From NCBI RefSeq assembly GCF_023205095.1, contig NZ_CP046242.1, forward strand, positions 1,539,001 through 1,603,000: a stretch of DNA of 64,000 nucleotides. Reading direction: 5' to 3'. Origin of the DNA: Bizionia sp. M204. Lineage in GTDB: Bacteria > Bacteroidota > Bacteroidia > Flavobacteriales > Flavobacteriaceae. A program made the position numbers and the translations under genes. Positions 8,593-16,526 of the stretch are shown in pieces. The first letter of the stretch is position 1, and each line of letters opens with the position of its first letter. Below the pieces are notes generated by a model, which saw nothing but the letters and a program-made list of their open reading frames with translations, searched no databases and had not been told where the DNA came from.

Positions 8593-10428
8593 TCAAATAT
8601 TAAAGTTCAAATACATATTAAAATTTCTACCGGGCATAGGCCTGTTTTGCACACTTTCGTAGGATTCATTCCATAAATTAAGAACCTGTACACCTAGTAT
8701 ATATTTATTCGTTTTTTTACCAAGATTATATTCTATACCGAAATTAGCTACCATATAGCTATTAAGTATATGCTCTACAGCGTTATCCGTTGTAGTAAAA
8801 ACCTCTCCGTTATTTATAAATTGATAATAGGTAGACAGCTTTTTAAAGCTATAACTAACTGCAGTTGTCAGTTTATGATACGGCACATAAATAAGTTGCT
8901 TATCTGTTTTTTCATTTTTTGAAACCGTGTAGGCATAGGTTGCCGATACATTTATAGTATGCGCTCCAATTTTTTTATTAGCAGACAATATGCCTTCAAG
9001 ACCATAAATATTAACGTTCTCCGCATTTTCAGGTCGCCAAATACCGGCAACATCTGGTACCCATAATAATAAATCTTGGACTTTATTATAGTAACCGTTA
9101 ATGGTTAACGAAGCATTTGGAATATGTAAAACGTTACTCATTTCACCTTGATAGGATAACTCTGGTTTTAAGTTCGGATTACCAAATCCTTCCCAGTATA
9201 GATCATTGTAAGTGGGGATTCTGAAGTTTTTTGAAGTATTTAATTTCAAACTATAAAAGTTGGTGATTTCGGCTTGAATTCCTGCTGAATATAAAAATGG
9301 GTTTTCATAATTAGCATTTAATTCTTGACGCAAGCTAATTTCATACATAAACCGTTTGCTTAATTTATGTTTTAAACCCAAAAAAACAGACCCTAAATCC
9401 CGGTTTTCATGTTGTATATCAGAACCTTCGCCATTATTATGGTTGTAATTAAAGCCACCGCTGAAAAGCATACGGCCTAATTCATAATCTAAATTGTATT
9501 TTACAAACAGACTACCCACATCACCATAGGTATTATAATCTCTAGCTATATTGGGATAATATCTATAGTTTTCAGTGATATAAGCAACTTTAGCATTAGA
9601 CGTAAAATACGAGGATTTGGACACCCATTCCACCATACTTCGCGTATTAAAATCGTAGTATTTTGTTTCTAAAGCATTTGGCGTTGGAAGGGAGAAATTT
9701 CGTTTGCCATCATATAAATTAGTATAAAGATTAATGGCATTTTTCTTATCCAACTTAAAACCAAAAGTCGAACTGATATTCGTATTATTAAATTGACCGT
9801 TTTCATTGGTTCTGTTTGTTCCTAAATATTCGTAATCATTATCAGAACCTTGACGTGAAATACCTAATGAAAAGCTCGTGTTTTTCGTTGAATACCCCGT
9901 TTTATAGTCTAATCCGTAGGTGTTATAACTGCCGTATTTTAAAAAAAAATCATTTTCAAAACCTGCATTATACTTAATATTATTTTCCAAATAAATACTG
10001 CCGCCAATAGCATTACTACCATCCACAACGCCACCGCCACCAGACTTGACAACAACACGGTCAAATCCACGGGTATTAACAGTATTAAAATCTGTCTGAC
10101 CCGTTGTTTGTGAATTTATATTAATGCCATTCCATAAAACCGCCGTTTGTTGTGCCGTTGTCCCCCTGAAACTAGGCGAAGAAACCATACCTAAACCATT
10201 TTCTTTTAAGTAAATAGTGGTATTATAATTTAAAAGACTGGTAAGTGATGTTTGGTTGCGTTTTAAAACACTATCATTTAAAACGGTTTGCGTTGTTGTA
10301 TAAACCGAATCTTTTAATTTGATGTATTTCAAATTCACAGTATTCAATTCCGTAACCGGACTGACTTGCGCAAAAATTGCATAACAGAACAAAAATATCA
10401 ACAATGTGAAAAATCGATTCATAATCAA
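8593..10428 (-). CDS. btuB: TonB-dependent outer-membrane vitamin B12 receptor
   Basis: 611 residues, close to E. coli BtuB (~614). A signal peptide (residues 1-20, cleaved after YAIFA) precedes a TonB-box/plug region (LNDSVLKRNQTSLTSLLNYNTTIYLKENG, FRGTTAQQTAVLWNGI, VVVKSGGGGVVDGSNAIGGSIYL at ~125-150). The rest is an amphipathic 22-strand barrel with many aromatic ends, finishing in a terminal aromatic strand (NFNMYLNFNI). It carries no N-terminal CarboxypepD (SusC-type) domain, as expected for a vitamin transporter. First gene behind the cobalamin riboswitch, followed within 4 bases by the BtuG-like lipoprotein. The start ATG lies about 45 bases past the riboswitch aptamer. Substrate assignment rests on the riboswitch. 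Confidence 0.88.
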   Translation of the reverse strand: MIMNRFFTLLIFLFCYAIFAQVSPVTELNTVNLKYIKLKDSVYTTTQTVLNDSVLKRNQTSLTSLLNYNTTIYLKENGLGMVSSPSFRGTTAQQTAVLWNGININSQTTGQTDFNTVNTRGFDRVVVKSGGGGVVDGSNAIGGSIYLENNIKYNAGFENDFFLKYGSYNTYGLDYKTGYSTKNTSFSLGISRQGSDNDYEYLGTNRTNENGQFNNTNISSTFGFKLDKKNAINLYTNLYDGKRNFSLPTPNALETKYYDFNTRSMVEWVSKSSYFTSNAKVAYITENYRYYPNIARDYNTYGDVGSLFVKYNLDYELGRMLFSGGFNYNHNNGEGSDIQHENRDLGSVFLGLKHKLSKRFMYEISLRQELNANYENPFLYSAGIQAEITNFYSLKLNTSKNFRIPTYNDLYWEGFGNPNLKPELSYQGEMSNVLHIPNASLTINGYYNKVQDLLLWVPDVAGIWRPENAENVNIYGLEGILSANKKIGAHTINVSATYAYTVSKNEKTDKQLIYVPYHKLTTAVSYSFKKLSTYYQFINNGEVFTTTDNAVEHILNSYMVANFGIEYNLGKKTNKYILGVQVLNLWNESYESVQNRPMPGRNFNMYLNFNI

Positions 10429-10472
10429 TGAGCCCTTTACCCGAAAGCTTTTATTTTTAAGGTTATAAAATT

Positions 10473-10650
10473 GGCAGGTCTCCTGACTTGCGTCTTCATG
10501 TTGGTCTTCCCATCCAAAACGGACAGTGACTTGAAGTGTAACATGAAGCGTTATAGCTTACAGTTGCGGGAACAGCTCTGGATTTTAACCAGATTCCCTT
10601 TTAATTGAAGCAATCGTGAACATTTTTAACAGGATTTAAACACCACTTAA
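10473..10650 (-). promoter_or_regulatory. Cobalamin (AdoCbl) riboswitch controlling the btuB operon
   Basis: On the minus strand the leader contains the conserved cobalamin aptamer parts in order: AAAAGGGAA, GGTTAAAATCC, AGCTGTTCCCGCAACTGTAAGC (the B12 box region), GTCACTG, GGGAAG and the closing CAGGAGACCTGCC at 10474-10485. It lies between a TAnnTTTG element (10686-10693) and the btuB start (10428). Family knowledge: ligand binding shuts off translation or transcription of uptake genes when B12 is plentiful. It reads only toward btuB; the divergent ABC operon is not behind it. The 5' boundary is approximate. Confidence 0.93.
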
Positions 10651-10685
10651 AAACATGCTGATTTACTATCAAACCAAATTCACGG

Positions 10686-10693
10686 CAAAAGTA
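10686..10693 (-). promoter_or_regulatory. -7 promoter element for the btuB riboswitch transcript
   Basis: TACTTTTG on the minus strand matches TAnnTTTG and lies just upstream of the riboswitch, between it and the small gene ending at 10724. No matching -33 TTG was seen. Confidence 0.5.
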
Positions 10694-10723
10694 ATTATTC
10701 TTTTCAGATTAGCACCATGAACC

Positions 10724-10831
10724 TTATTTTTTCTTGGTCATTTTATAAAGTAAATAAATAAATCCTGCTAAAAAATGAAAGATTACAACGCCAGCTACTA
10801 TATATAATGTTACATTTGAACCGTCACGCAT
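10724..10831 (-). CDS. 35-residue single-pass membrane microprotein
   Basis: An ATG at 10829-10831 opens a 35-codon frame ending in TAA at 10724-10726. The product has a short polar N-terminus (MRDGSN), one strongly hydrophobic segment of ~22 residues (VTLYIVAGVVIFHFLAGFIY) and a basic tail (YKMTKKK), a textbook single transmembrane helix with a cytoplasmic KKK end. It lies immediately upstream of the btuB promoter and riboswitch on the same strand, in the gap between the outer-membrane and ABC arms of the B12 locus. Function unknown; a stabilising subunit of the neighbouring importer would be a guess. Chance frames seldom show such a clean helix plus tail, but conservation must be checked. 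Confidence 0.55.
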   Translation of the reverse strand: MRDGSNVTLYIVAGVVIFHFLAGFIYLLYKMTKKK

Positions 10832-10884
10832 AGTTAAAAATTTTCTATAAATTTACGTGATTTTTAATTCTTCAAACGTTACAA

Positions 10885-12042
10885 ATGTTACATAAAAAGA
10901 TAGTTTTCATTACGCTTCTATTGAGTTTATTTTTCTGGAATTGTCAAGACAAAACCAAGCAAGAAATTAGCCTACCCAAAACCAGCAAATCATCTATAAA
11001 AATTGATTATGCCGCAGGTTTTGCCATTACAAATTATGAAAATTCCACACTACTAACCATTAACAATCCTTGGCCAGATTCTGATAAAAACTACCGTTAT
11101 CTTTTGCTTACAAAAGCGCAGGCTGCTGTAAGCACATATAACAAAAGTGATTACGATGGCATAATTACTATTCCTGTTGAAAAAATGGTAGTTACATCAA
11201 CAACCCATATTCCTGCATTGGAATTATTAGAGGTTGAAAACACCTTAATTGGATTTCCAGGAACCGATTATATTTCTTCCGAAAAAACGCGACAATTAAT
11301 TGATTCGGGTGCTATTAGAGAACTCGGAAAAAATGAAGGCATTAATACCGAAGTATTATTGGAACTGAACCCAAATGTGGTGATTGGTTTTGGTATTGAC
11401 GGCAATAATAAAAGTTTTGAAACCATCAGAAAATCAGGAATTCCTGTTATTTACAATGGTGATTGGGTAGAAACTTCGCCATTAGCAAAAGCAGAATGGG
11501 TTAAATTTTTTGGAGCACTTTATAATAAAAGCAACCAAGCGGAATCTATTTTTAAAGCGATTGAAACCGATTATTTAGAAGCTAAAAGTTTAGCTGAAAA
11601 TGCCAGCAGCAAACCTAGGGTTTTAAGTGGTGCCATGCATAAAGACATTTGGTATTTGCCAAGCGGAACAAGTCCAGAAGCGCAACTTTTAAAAGATGCC
11701 AACGTAGATTATTTATGGGCAAATTCGGAAAGCAAAGGAAGCCTAGCTTTAAATTTTGAAGTGGTATTTAATAAAGCCAAAGATGCAGATATCTGGATTA
11801 GCCCTTCCTACTATAATTCATTGGAAGCTTTAGAAAAAGCTAATTCACACTACACCCAATTTGATGCTTTCAAAAATAAAAACATGTATTCTTTTGTTAA
11901 TACTGCTGGTAAAACAGGCGGTGTTACCTATTATGAAATAGGAACGGCCAGACCTGATTTGGTATTGAAGGACTTGGTAAAAATAGCACATCCTGAATTA
12001 CTTGAAAATTATGAACTACAGTTTTTTAAACGCCTAGAATAA
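10885..12042 (+). CDS. ABC-transporter substrate-binding lipoprotein, BtuF/FecB family (probably cobalamin)
   Basis: 385 residues. Lipoprotein signal (MLHKKIVFITLLLSLFFWNC, Cys20). The body is a periplasmic-binding-protein class III fold: TTHIPALELLEVENTLIGFPGTDYIS, a second-lobe entry NPNVVIGFGIDG, the interlobe helix with ETSPLAKAEWVKFFGALYNK, and C-terminal RPDLVLKDLVKIAHPELL. It is the first of three tightly spaced plus-strand genes (26 and 18 base gaps) for a FecCD-type permease and an ATPase. FecB-type proteins bind corrinoids, haem or siderophores. The adjacent B12 riboswitch operon makes cobalamin or cobinamide the best guess. No riboswitch-like sequence precedes this operon. Confidence 0.85.
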   Translation: MLHKKIVFITLLLSLFFWNCQDKTKQEISLPKTSKSSIKIDYAAGFAITNYENSTLLTINNPWPDSDKNYRYLLLTKAQAAVSTYNKSDYDGIITIPVEKMVVTSTTHIPALELLEVENTLIGFPGTDYISSEKTRQLIDSGAIRELGKNEGINTEVLLELNPNVVIGFGIDGNNKSFETIRKSGIPVIYNGDWVETSPLAKAEWVKFFGALYNKSNQAESIFKAIETDYLEAKSLAENASSKPRVLSGAMHKDIWYLPSGTSPEAQLLKDANVDYLWANSESKGSLALNFEVVFNKAKDADIWISPSYYNSLEALEKANSHYTQFDAFKNKNMYSFVNTAGKTGGVTYYEIGTARPDLVLKDLVKIAHPELLENYELQFFKRLE

Positions 12043-12067
12043 ACCGATATTTGCACGAATCCGTTTT

Positions 12068-13090
12068 ATGCATACCAACTATACATACGCTTTTATTACC
12101 CTCATAATCCTGCTGGTAATTTGCATTTTAGCAAATATTAGTTTGGGTTCGGTATCTATTCCCATATCGGCAATTTTTGAAAGTTTTGTTGGCACTTTAG
12201 ACCACGAATCTTGGTCCTATATTATTAAAGACTACCGCTTACCAAAAGCACTGACAGCGGTTTTAGTCGGTTCTGGATTAGGTATTTCTGGATTATTAAT
12301 GCAAACCTTATTTAGAAACCCATTGGCTGGTCCGTTTGTTTTGGGTATCAGTTCCGGCGCTAGTTTGGGTGTGGCACTCGTTATTTTAGGAGCTGGAGTT
12401 TTTGGTGGCGCATTTGCCACAATTTTTGTATCCAAATGGAGTATTATTATTGCGGCTAGTTTAGGGAGTTTTCTCGTGCTCTCAGCAGTTTTAGTGGTGT
12501 CTTCAAAAGTACGAGATACCATGGCTATCCTCATTATAGGACTTATGTTTGGCAGCATTACTGCTGCTGTGGTTAGTGTCCTCTCCTACTTTAGTAGCGC
12601 AGAACAACTTCAGCAATATATTTTCTGGGGATTTGGAAGTTTAGGAAACCTATCATGGCAAGAATTGGGTATTTTCTTTATCGTTTATAGCCTCGGCATG
12701 CTGTTGACAATTTTCTCAATCAAAGGTTTAAATTCACTTTTATTAGGTGAAAATTATGCGAAAAGTCTTGGATTAAACATCAAGCAAACGCGACTTATTA
12801 TTATTATTGCTACTAGTTTATTAGCGGGAACCATCACCGCTTTTGCTGGACCTATTGCTTTTATTGGTTTAGCTATTCCTCATATTACACGTCAAATTTT
12901 TACAACATCTAATCATAAAATATTAATTCCAGCCGTGTTTTTATTTGGCGCCATTATCATGCTTATTTGCGATAGTATTGCGCAATTACCAACTAGTGAT
13001 TATACCTTGCCAATTAACGCAATTACGTCATTAATGGGAGCTCCTGTGGTTATTTGGTTGTTAGTTCGTAAACGTAAAATGTTATTTTAA
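12068..13090 (+). CDS. ABC-transporter permease, BtuC/FecCD family
   Basis: 340 residues and hydrophobic throughout, with about ten predicted transmembrane helices, the normal architecture and length of BtuC/FecD permeases. Diagnostic motifs: DYRLPKALTAVLVGSGLGISGLLMQTLFRNPLAGP near residues 55-90 (R-L-P...G..LA.sG...Q...rNPLA.P), LGISSGASLG, the GENYAKSLGLNIKQTR coupling-helix region at ~220-240 that contacts the ATPase, and AGPIAFIGLAIPHITR. It moves the substrate delivered by the upstream binding protein across the inner membrane. Part of the divergent B12 locus; haem or siderophore specificity cannot be excluded by sequence alone. Confidence 0.9.
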   Translation: MHTNYTYAFITLIILLVICILANISLGSVSIPISAIFESFVGTLDHESWSYIIKDYRLPKALTAVLVGSGLGISGLLMQTLFRNPLAGPFVLGISSGASLGVALVILGAGVFGGAFATIFVSKWSIIIAASLGSFLVLSAVLVVSSKVRDTMAILIIGLMFGSITAAVVSVLSYFSSAEQLQQYIFWGFGSLGNLSWQELGIFFIVYSLGMLLTIFSIKGLNSLLLGENYAKSLGLNIKQTRLIIIIATSLLAGTITAFAGPIAFIGLAIPHITRQIFTTSNHKILIPAVFLFGAIIMLICDSIAQLPTSDYTLPINAITSLMGAPVVIWLLVRKRKMLF

Positions 13091-13108
13091 TAATAAAGAA
13101 TATAGAAA

Positions 13109-13903
13109 GTGACTAAAAGCAACCCACATACTATTCTTAAAACGGAAAACCTCACCATTGGTTACGCTTCCAAGAAAGCAAACACCATTGTGACTTCCAA
13201 TATTAATATGGCTTTAAAAAAAGGGCAGTTAATTGGTTTAGTTGGTGCTAATGGTATTGGTAAATCCACACTTTTACGAACGCTTACTCATGTGCAAGAT
13301 AAATTATCAGGTACGGTTTTTCTAAATGAAAAAAATCTAGAAACCTATACAAATGCTGATTTAGCTAAAACCATGAGTTTGGTATTAACTGAAAAAATTG
13401 CTTCTAAAAATCTATCTGTTTTTGAATTGGTGGCTTTAGGCCGACAACCGTATACCAATTGGGTTGGGAATTTATCTGCAAATGATTTGGAAGTTGTTAA
13501 TCGGGCTTTAAACCAAACCAATATTGAAGCATTAAAAGATAAAAAGTGCTTTGAATTAAGTGATGGTCAATTACAAAAAGTCATGATTGCACGTGCTTTG
13601 GCTCAAGATACCGATTTAATTATTCTGGATGAACCAACGACGCATTTGGATATGTATCACAAAGCTTACATATTAAAATTACTTCAAAAGTTGGTTAAAG
13701 AAACCCATAAAACCATTCTGTTTTCTTCGCATGAAATAGATTTGGCTATTCAATTGTGTGACACTATGGTGGTCATGACAAACAATACGGTTATAACCGA
13801 TACGCCTTGCAACCTGATTTCTGAAGGTGTTTTTGAAACCCTTTTCCCTAAAGATTTAATTGCTTTTGATAAAAAATCGGGAAGCTTTCGGGTTCGAAAA
13901 TAA
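13109..13903 (+). CDS. ABC-transporter ATP-binding protein, BtuD/FecE family
   Basis: 264 residues from a GTG start 18 bases after the permease gene. ATPase motifs are complete: Walker A GANGIGKST (~45-53), Q-loop region LSLVLTEK, signature ELSDGQLQKVMIARAL (a D in place of the first G of LSGGQ, common in this family), Walker B DLIILDEPTTHLD and switch His in FSSHEIDLA. It energises the FecCD-type permease. Last gene of the three-gene importer; no terminator hairpin was seen in the 111 bases before rmuC. Confidence 0.92.
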   Translation: MTKSNPHTILKTENLTIGYASKKANTIVTSNINMALKKGQLIGLVGANGIGKSTLLRTLTHVQDKLSGTVFLNEKNLETYTNADLAKTMSLVLTEKIASKNLSVFELVALGRQPYTNWVGNLSANDLEVVNRALNQTNIEALKDKKCFELSDGQLQKVMIARALAQDTDLIILDEPTTHLDMYHKAYILKLLQKLVKETHKTILFSSHEIDLAIQLCDTMVVMTNNTVITDTPCNLISEGVFETLFPKDLIAFDKKSGSFRVRK

Positions 13904-13986
13904 TTGGATCAATCCGTATTTCATTTTTATTGTTTTTGTGCGGTAAGTTCATCTTAAGAATTCTTCACGTTCCAATTAAAAAAAAT

Positions 13987-13994
13987 TATCTTTG
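13987..13994 (+). promoter_or_regulatory. -7 promoter element for rmuC
   Basis: TATCTTTG matches TAnnTTTG and ends 20 bases before the rmuC ATG. Confidence 0.5.
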
Positions 13995-14014
13995 GTGAAA
14001 TTCTCTTTTTAAAA

Positions 14015-15412
14015 ATGATTGACAGCCTTATTCTCATTATTGCTATTATTTTTTCGGGTGCTATTGGCGCCTATATTGGTCTGACTATTTCCAAACTAAA
14101 AAACAAAAGTGACACAAGTACTCTTGAGGAGCGGAACACTAATTTGCAGCAACAGCTATCTAATTTAAAGGTTTCTTTTGATGAAGAAACTCAAAAACAA
14201 CAATCCTATTTTAATCAACAAACAACGGATTTAAAAGAACTCCTATCCAAAATTGAAATTGATAGAGATGACATTAGAAAGGAAAAAGAACTTCTAAATT
14301 CAGAATTAGCACGACGTAATTCAGAATACGAAAACCTGGAACAACAACTTTTAAAACGCGATGAAGAATTAGAACTTCGCCAAGAACAATTACGTAAGGA
14401 TTTTGAGCTATTAGCTACTAAAATTTTAGACGAAAAAACAGAGAAGTTTACCCTTCAGAATAAAGAGAACATTAAAAATATTTTAAACCCGCTTCAAGAA
14501 AAAATTCAAATTTTCGAGAAAAAAGTAGACGATACACAAAAGGAAAGTATCAGCATGCATTCGGCTTTAAAAGAACAATTGTTGGGTTTAAAAGATTTAA
14601 ATCAGCAAATGACTATTGAAGCTACAAATCTAACTAGAGCTTTAAAAGGGGATAGTAAAATGCAAGGAAATTGGGGCGAATTAGTTTTAGAACGCGTTTT
14701 AGAAAAATCTGGTTTAGAAAAAGATAGAGAGTATTTTGTTCAGCAAAACTTTACAAGGGAAGATGGTACCAGAGTGCTTCCGGATATTGTATTGCATTTA
14801 CCGGATAATAAAAAAATGATTATTGACAGTAAGGTGTCATTAACAGATTACGAACGCTATGTAAACGCTGAAGATGATGAACGTGAAATTTATCTTAAAG
14901 CGCATATAAATTCTATTAGAAAGCACGTAGACCAACTTTCTGAAAAGAAATATGAAGATTTATACGATATAGAAAGTCCTGATTTTGTATTGCTTTTTAT
15001 TCCGATAGAACCGGCTTTTGCGGTAGCCATTAATGCAGACAATTCCATTTACAATAAGGCATTCGAGAAAAATATAGTTATTGTTACACCTTCTACCCTT
15101 TTAGCTACTTTACGAACGGTAGATAGTATGTGGAATAACGAAAAACAACAACAAAACGCCATTGAAATTGCCAGGCAAGCTGGTGCTTTATATGATAAAT
15201 TTGAAGGTTTAGTAAAAGACCTAACAGGTGTAGGAAAGAAAATTGACGATGCTAAAAAAGACTATTCATCGGCCATGAATAAGCTCGTGGAAGGAAAAGG
15301 AAACCTTATTACCAGTGTAGAAAAAATTAAAAAATTAGGTGCTAAAGCTAAAAAAGCATTACCCGAAGCTATTTTAAAAAGAGCAAAACTGTCTGCTGAT
15401 GACGACGAATAA
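14015..15412 (+). CDS. rmuC: DNA recombination protein RmuC
   Basis: 465 residues: one N-terminal membrane helix (residues 3-25, LILIIAIIFSGAIGAYIGLTI), a long coiled coil (30-190, rich in E/K/Q) and the RmuC nuclease-like core at ~205-400 with GNWGELVLERVLEKSGLEKDREY, DGTRVLPDIVLHLPDNKKMIIDSKVSLTDYERY and the PIEPAF segment. The D...D-x-K pattern (LPDIV...IIDSKVS) is that of a restriction-endonuclease-like fold. Family role: limits inversions at short inverted repeats and has been linked to defence against incoming DNA. Has its own promoter element and starts a three-gene run with 15427-16343. Confidence 0.93.
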   Translation: MIDSLILIIAIIFSGAIGAYIGLTISKLKNKSDTSTLEERNTNLQQQLSNLKVSFDEETQKQQSYFNQQTTDLKELLSKIEIDRDDIRKEKELLNSELARRNSEYENLEQQLLKRDEELELRQEQLRKDFELLATKILDEKTEKFTLQNKENIKNILNPLQEKIQIFEKKVDDTQKESISMHSALKEQLLGLKDLNQQMTIEATNLTRALKGDSKMQGNWGELVLERVLEKSGLEKDREYFVQQNFTREDGTRVLPDIVLHLPDNKKMIIDSKVSLTDYERYVNAEDDEREIYLKAHINSIRKHVDQLSEKKYEDLYDIESPDFVLLFIPIEPAFAVAINADNSIYNKAFEKNIVIVTPSTLLATLRTVDSMWNNEKQQQNAIEIARQAGALYDKFEGLVKDLTGVGKKIDDAKKDYSSAMNKLVEGKGNLITSVEKIKKLGAKAKKALPEAILKRAKLSADDDE

Positions 15413-15427
15413 CAAACAAATTATACG

Positions 15428-15796
15428 ATGAAAAATATAGTAACTAAATTAATAATTGCTTTAGTCCTAGTCATAGTTGGTTATGGATGTTTTATTTATT
15501 TTGCCACATATAGTGAAGGTATTCGCGCCGGCGAACTGGTGAAATTTAGTAGTAAAGGCGTTATTATAAAAACTTGGGAAGGCGAAATAAGTCAAGGTGT
15601 TTCAGAAGCCCAACTGTTTGAATTCTCTGTGGAAGATAACGAGGAGCAAGTCATAAAGGACTTAACAGAAATGCAAGGTAAATATGTAAAATTACATTAT
15701 TTTGAACGCTATAAAACCCTATTTTGGTTAGGTGACACCAAATATTTTATTACCAAAGTAGTATTGGATAAAGAACGCAATAACAGGCGCTATTAA
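15428..15796 (+). CDS. Conserved small membrane-anchored protein, function unknown
   Basis: 122 residues. One N-terminal hydrophobic helix (TKLIIALVLVIVGYGCFIYFA) followed by a soluble domain with alternating short strands (GELVKFSSKGVIIKTWEGEIS, EMQGKYVKLHYFERYKTLFWLGDTKYFITKV). The WEGE and HYxERYKTLFWxGDTxYFI pattern is familiar from flavobacterial proteins sometimes labelled 6-phosphogluconate dehydrogenase, a label nothing in this sequence supports. Starts 15 bases after rmuC and ends 1 base before the thioesterase, so it is co-transcribed. Likely periplasmic-facing; no enzyme motif. Confidence 0.8.
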   Translation: MKNIVTKLIIALVLVIVGYGCFIYFATYSEGIRAGELVKFSSKGVIIKTWEGEISQGVSEAQLFEFSVEDNEEQVIKDLTEMQGKYVKLHYFERYKTLFWLGDTKYFITKVVLDKERNNRRY

Positions 15797-15797
15797 T

Positions 15798-16343
15798 ATG
15801 AAGAAACCTTATAAAACTGTAGAATGTTCGCGTATTAGCATTGCAGAATTAATGCAGCCATCGCATTCTAATTTTGGTGGTAAAATTCATGGTGGTTATA
15901 TGTTGAGCCTAATGGATCAAATTGCATATGCCTGCGCTTCCAAACATTCAGAAAACTATTGTGTAACTGCTTCTGTGGATACCGTAAATTTTTTAGAACC
16001 GGTGGAAATTGGTGAGCTTGTTACCATGAAATCTTCTATTAATTATGTAGGAAAAACATCTATGGTTGTTGGAATTCGTGTGGAAGCGGAGAATATTAGA
16101 ACAGGACATGTTAAACATTGTAACTCATCCTATTTTACCATGGTTGCCAAAGATGATGAGGGAAAATCGTCGCCGGTTCCTGGACTCATTTTATCTTCTT
16201 TAGAAGAAGTAAGGCGATTTTTAAAGGCTATTGAACGTAATAAAACCAAGAAAAACAGGCTTATTGAGTTTAATAGTACCGATTTTGTTTTAGAAAATTA
16301 TTTGGAAGAATTAGCCGATTACAATATTAAAATTGACCTATAA
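15798..16343 (+). CDS. Acyl-CoA thioesterase, hotdog fold (YciA/BFIT-type)
   Basis: 181 residues. Hotdog-domain hallmarks: PSHSNFGGKIHGGYMLSLMDQIAYACASKHS (the N/D-x-x-GxxxGG active-site helix, residues ~22-50), VTASVDTVNFLEPVEIGELVTMKSSINYVGKTSMVVGI and the VKHCNSSYFTMVA strand. These enzymes release free fatty acid and CoA from acyl-CoA in the cytoplasm. The ~45 residues beyond the core (ERNKTKKNRLIEFN...) extend the usual length slightly. The gene follows the preceding frame by one base. Confidence 0.88.
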   Translation: MKKPYKTVECSRISIAELMQPSHSNFGGKIHGGYMLSLMDQIAYACASKHSENYCVTASVDTVNFLEPVEIGELVTMKSSINYVGKTSMVVGIRVEAENIRTGHVKHCNSSYFTMVAKDDEGKSSPVPGLILSSLEEVRRFLKAIERNKTKKNRLIEFNSTDFVLENYLEELADYNIKIDL

Positions 16344-16372
16344 TCTTAATTATATAGCCCAAACACCCTTTC

Positions 16373-16380
16373 TAAATTTG
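16373..16380 (+). promoter_or_regulatory. -7 promoter element for the satD operon
   Basis: TAAATTTG fits TAnnTTTG. It precedes the tandem 28-bp repeats, so transcription from here would place the repeats within a ~140-base leader of the SatD gene. Confidence 0.45.
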
Positions 16381-16402
16381 TTTTGATTACCAAGTATTTG
16401 GA

Positions 16403-16514
16403 TATTTCAATTAAATATTCGATATTTGATTATTCCTTTTAAAAGGAATATATTAAATTATTCCTTAATTATGGAATATTTTAAATTATTCATAAATAAA
16501 GGCATATAATTACA
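16403..16514 (+). repeat. Tandem 28-bp dyad repeats in the satD leader
   Basis: Two units at 16431-16458 and 16459-16486 share 23 of 28 positions, and each carries TATTCC-N8-GGAATA (the first is a perfect 20-bp palindrome at 16431-16450). A third degenerate unit begins at 16487 in exact register (ATTCA-N8-GGCAT), and a weaker fourth match may start at 16403. Dyad centres at 16440.5, 16468.5 and 16496.5 are exactly 28 bases apart. Likely protein-binding iterons or stacked leader hairpins; the adjacent SatD protein has its own helix-turn-helix. Confidence 0.7.
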
Positions 16515-16526
16515 ATATTAACAAAT

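Noticed and set aside
16403-16514. Tandem 28-bp units considered as a CRISPR array
   Set aside because: Units are directly abutting with no spacers, are AT-rich and degenerate, and no cas gene is present.
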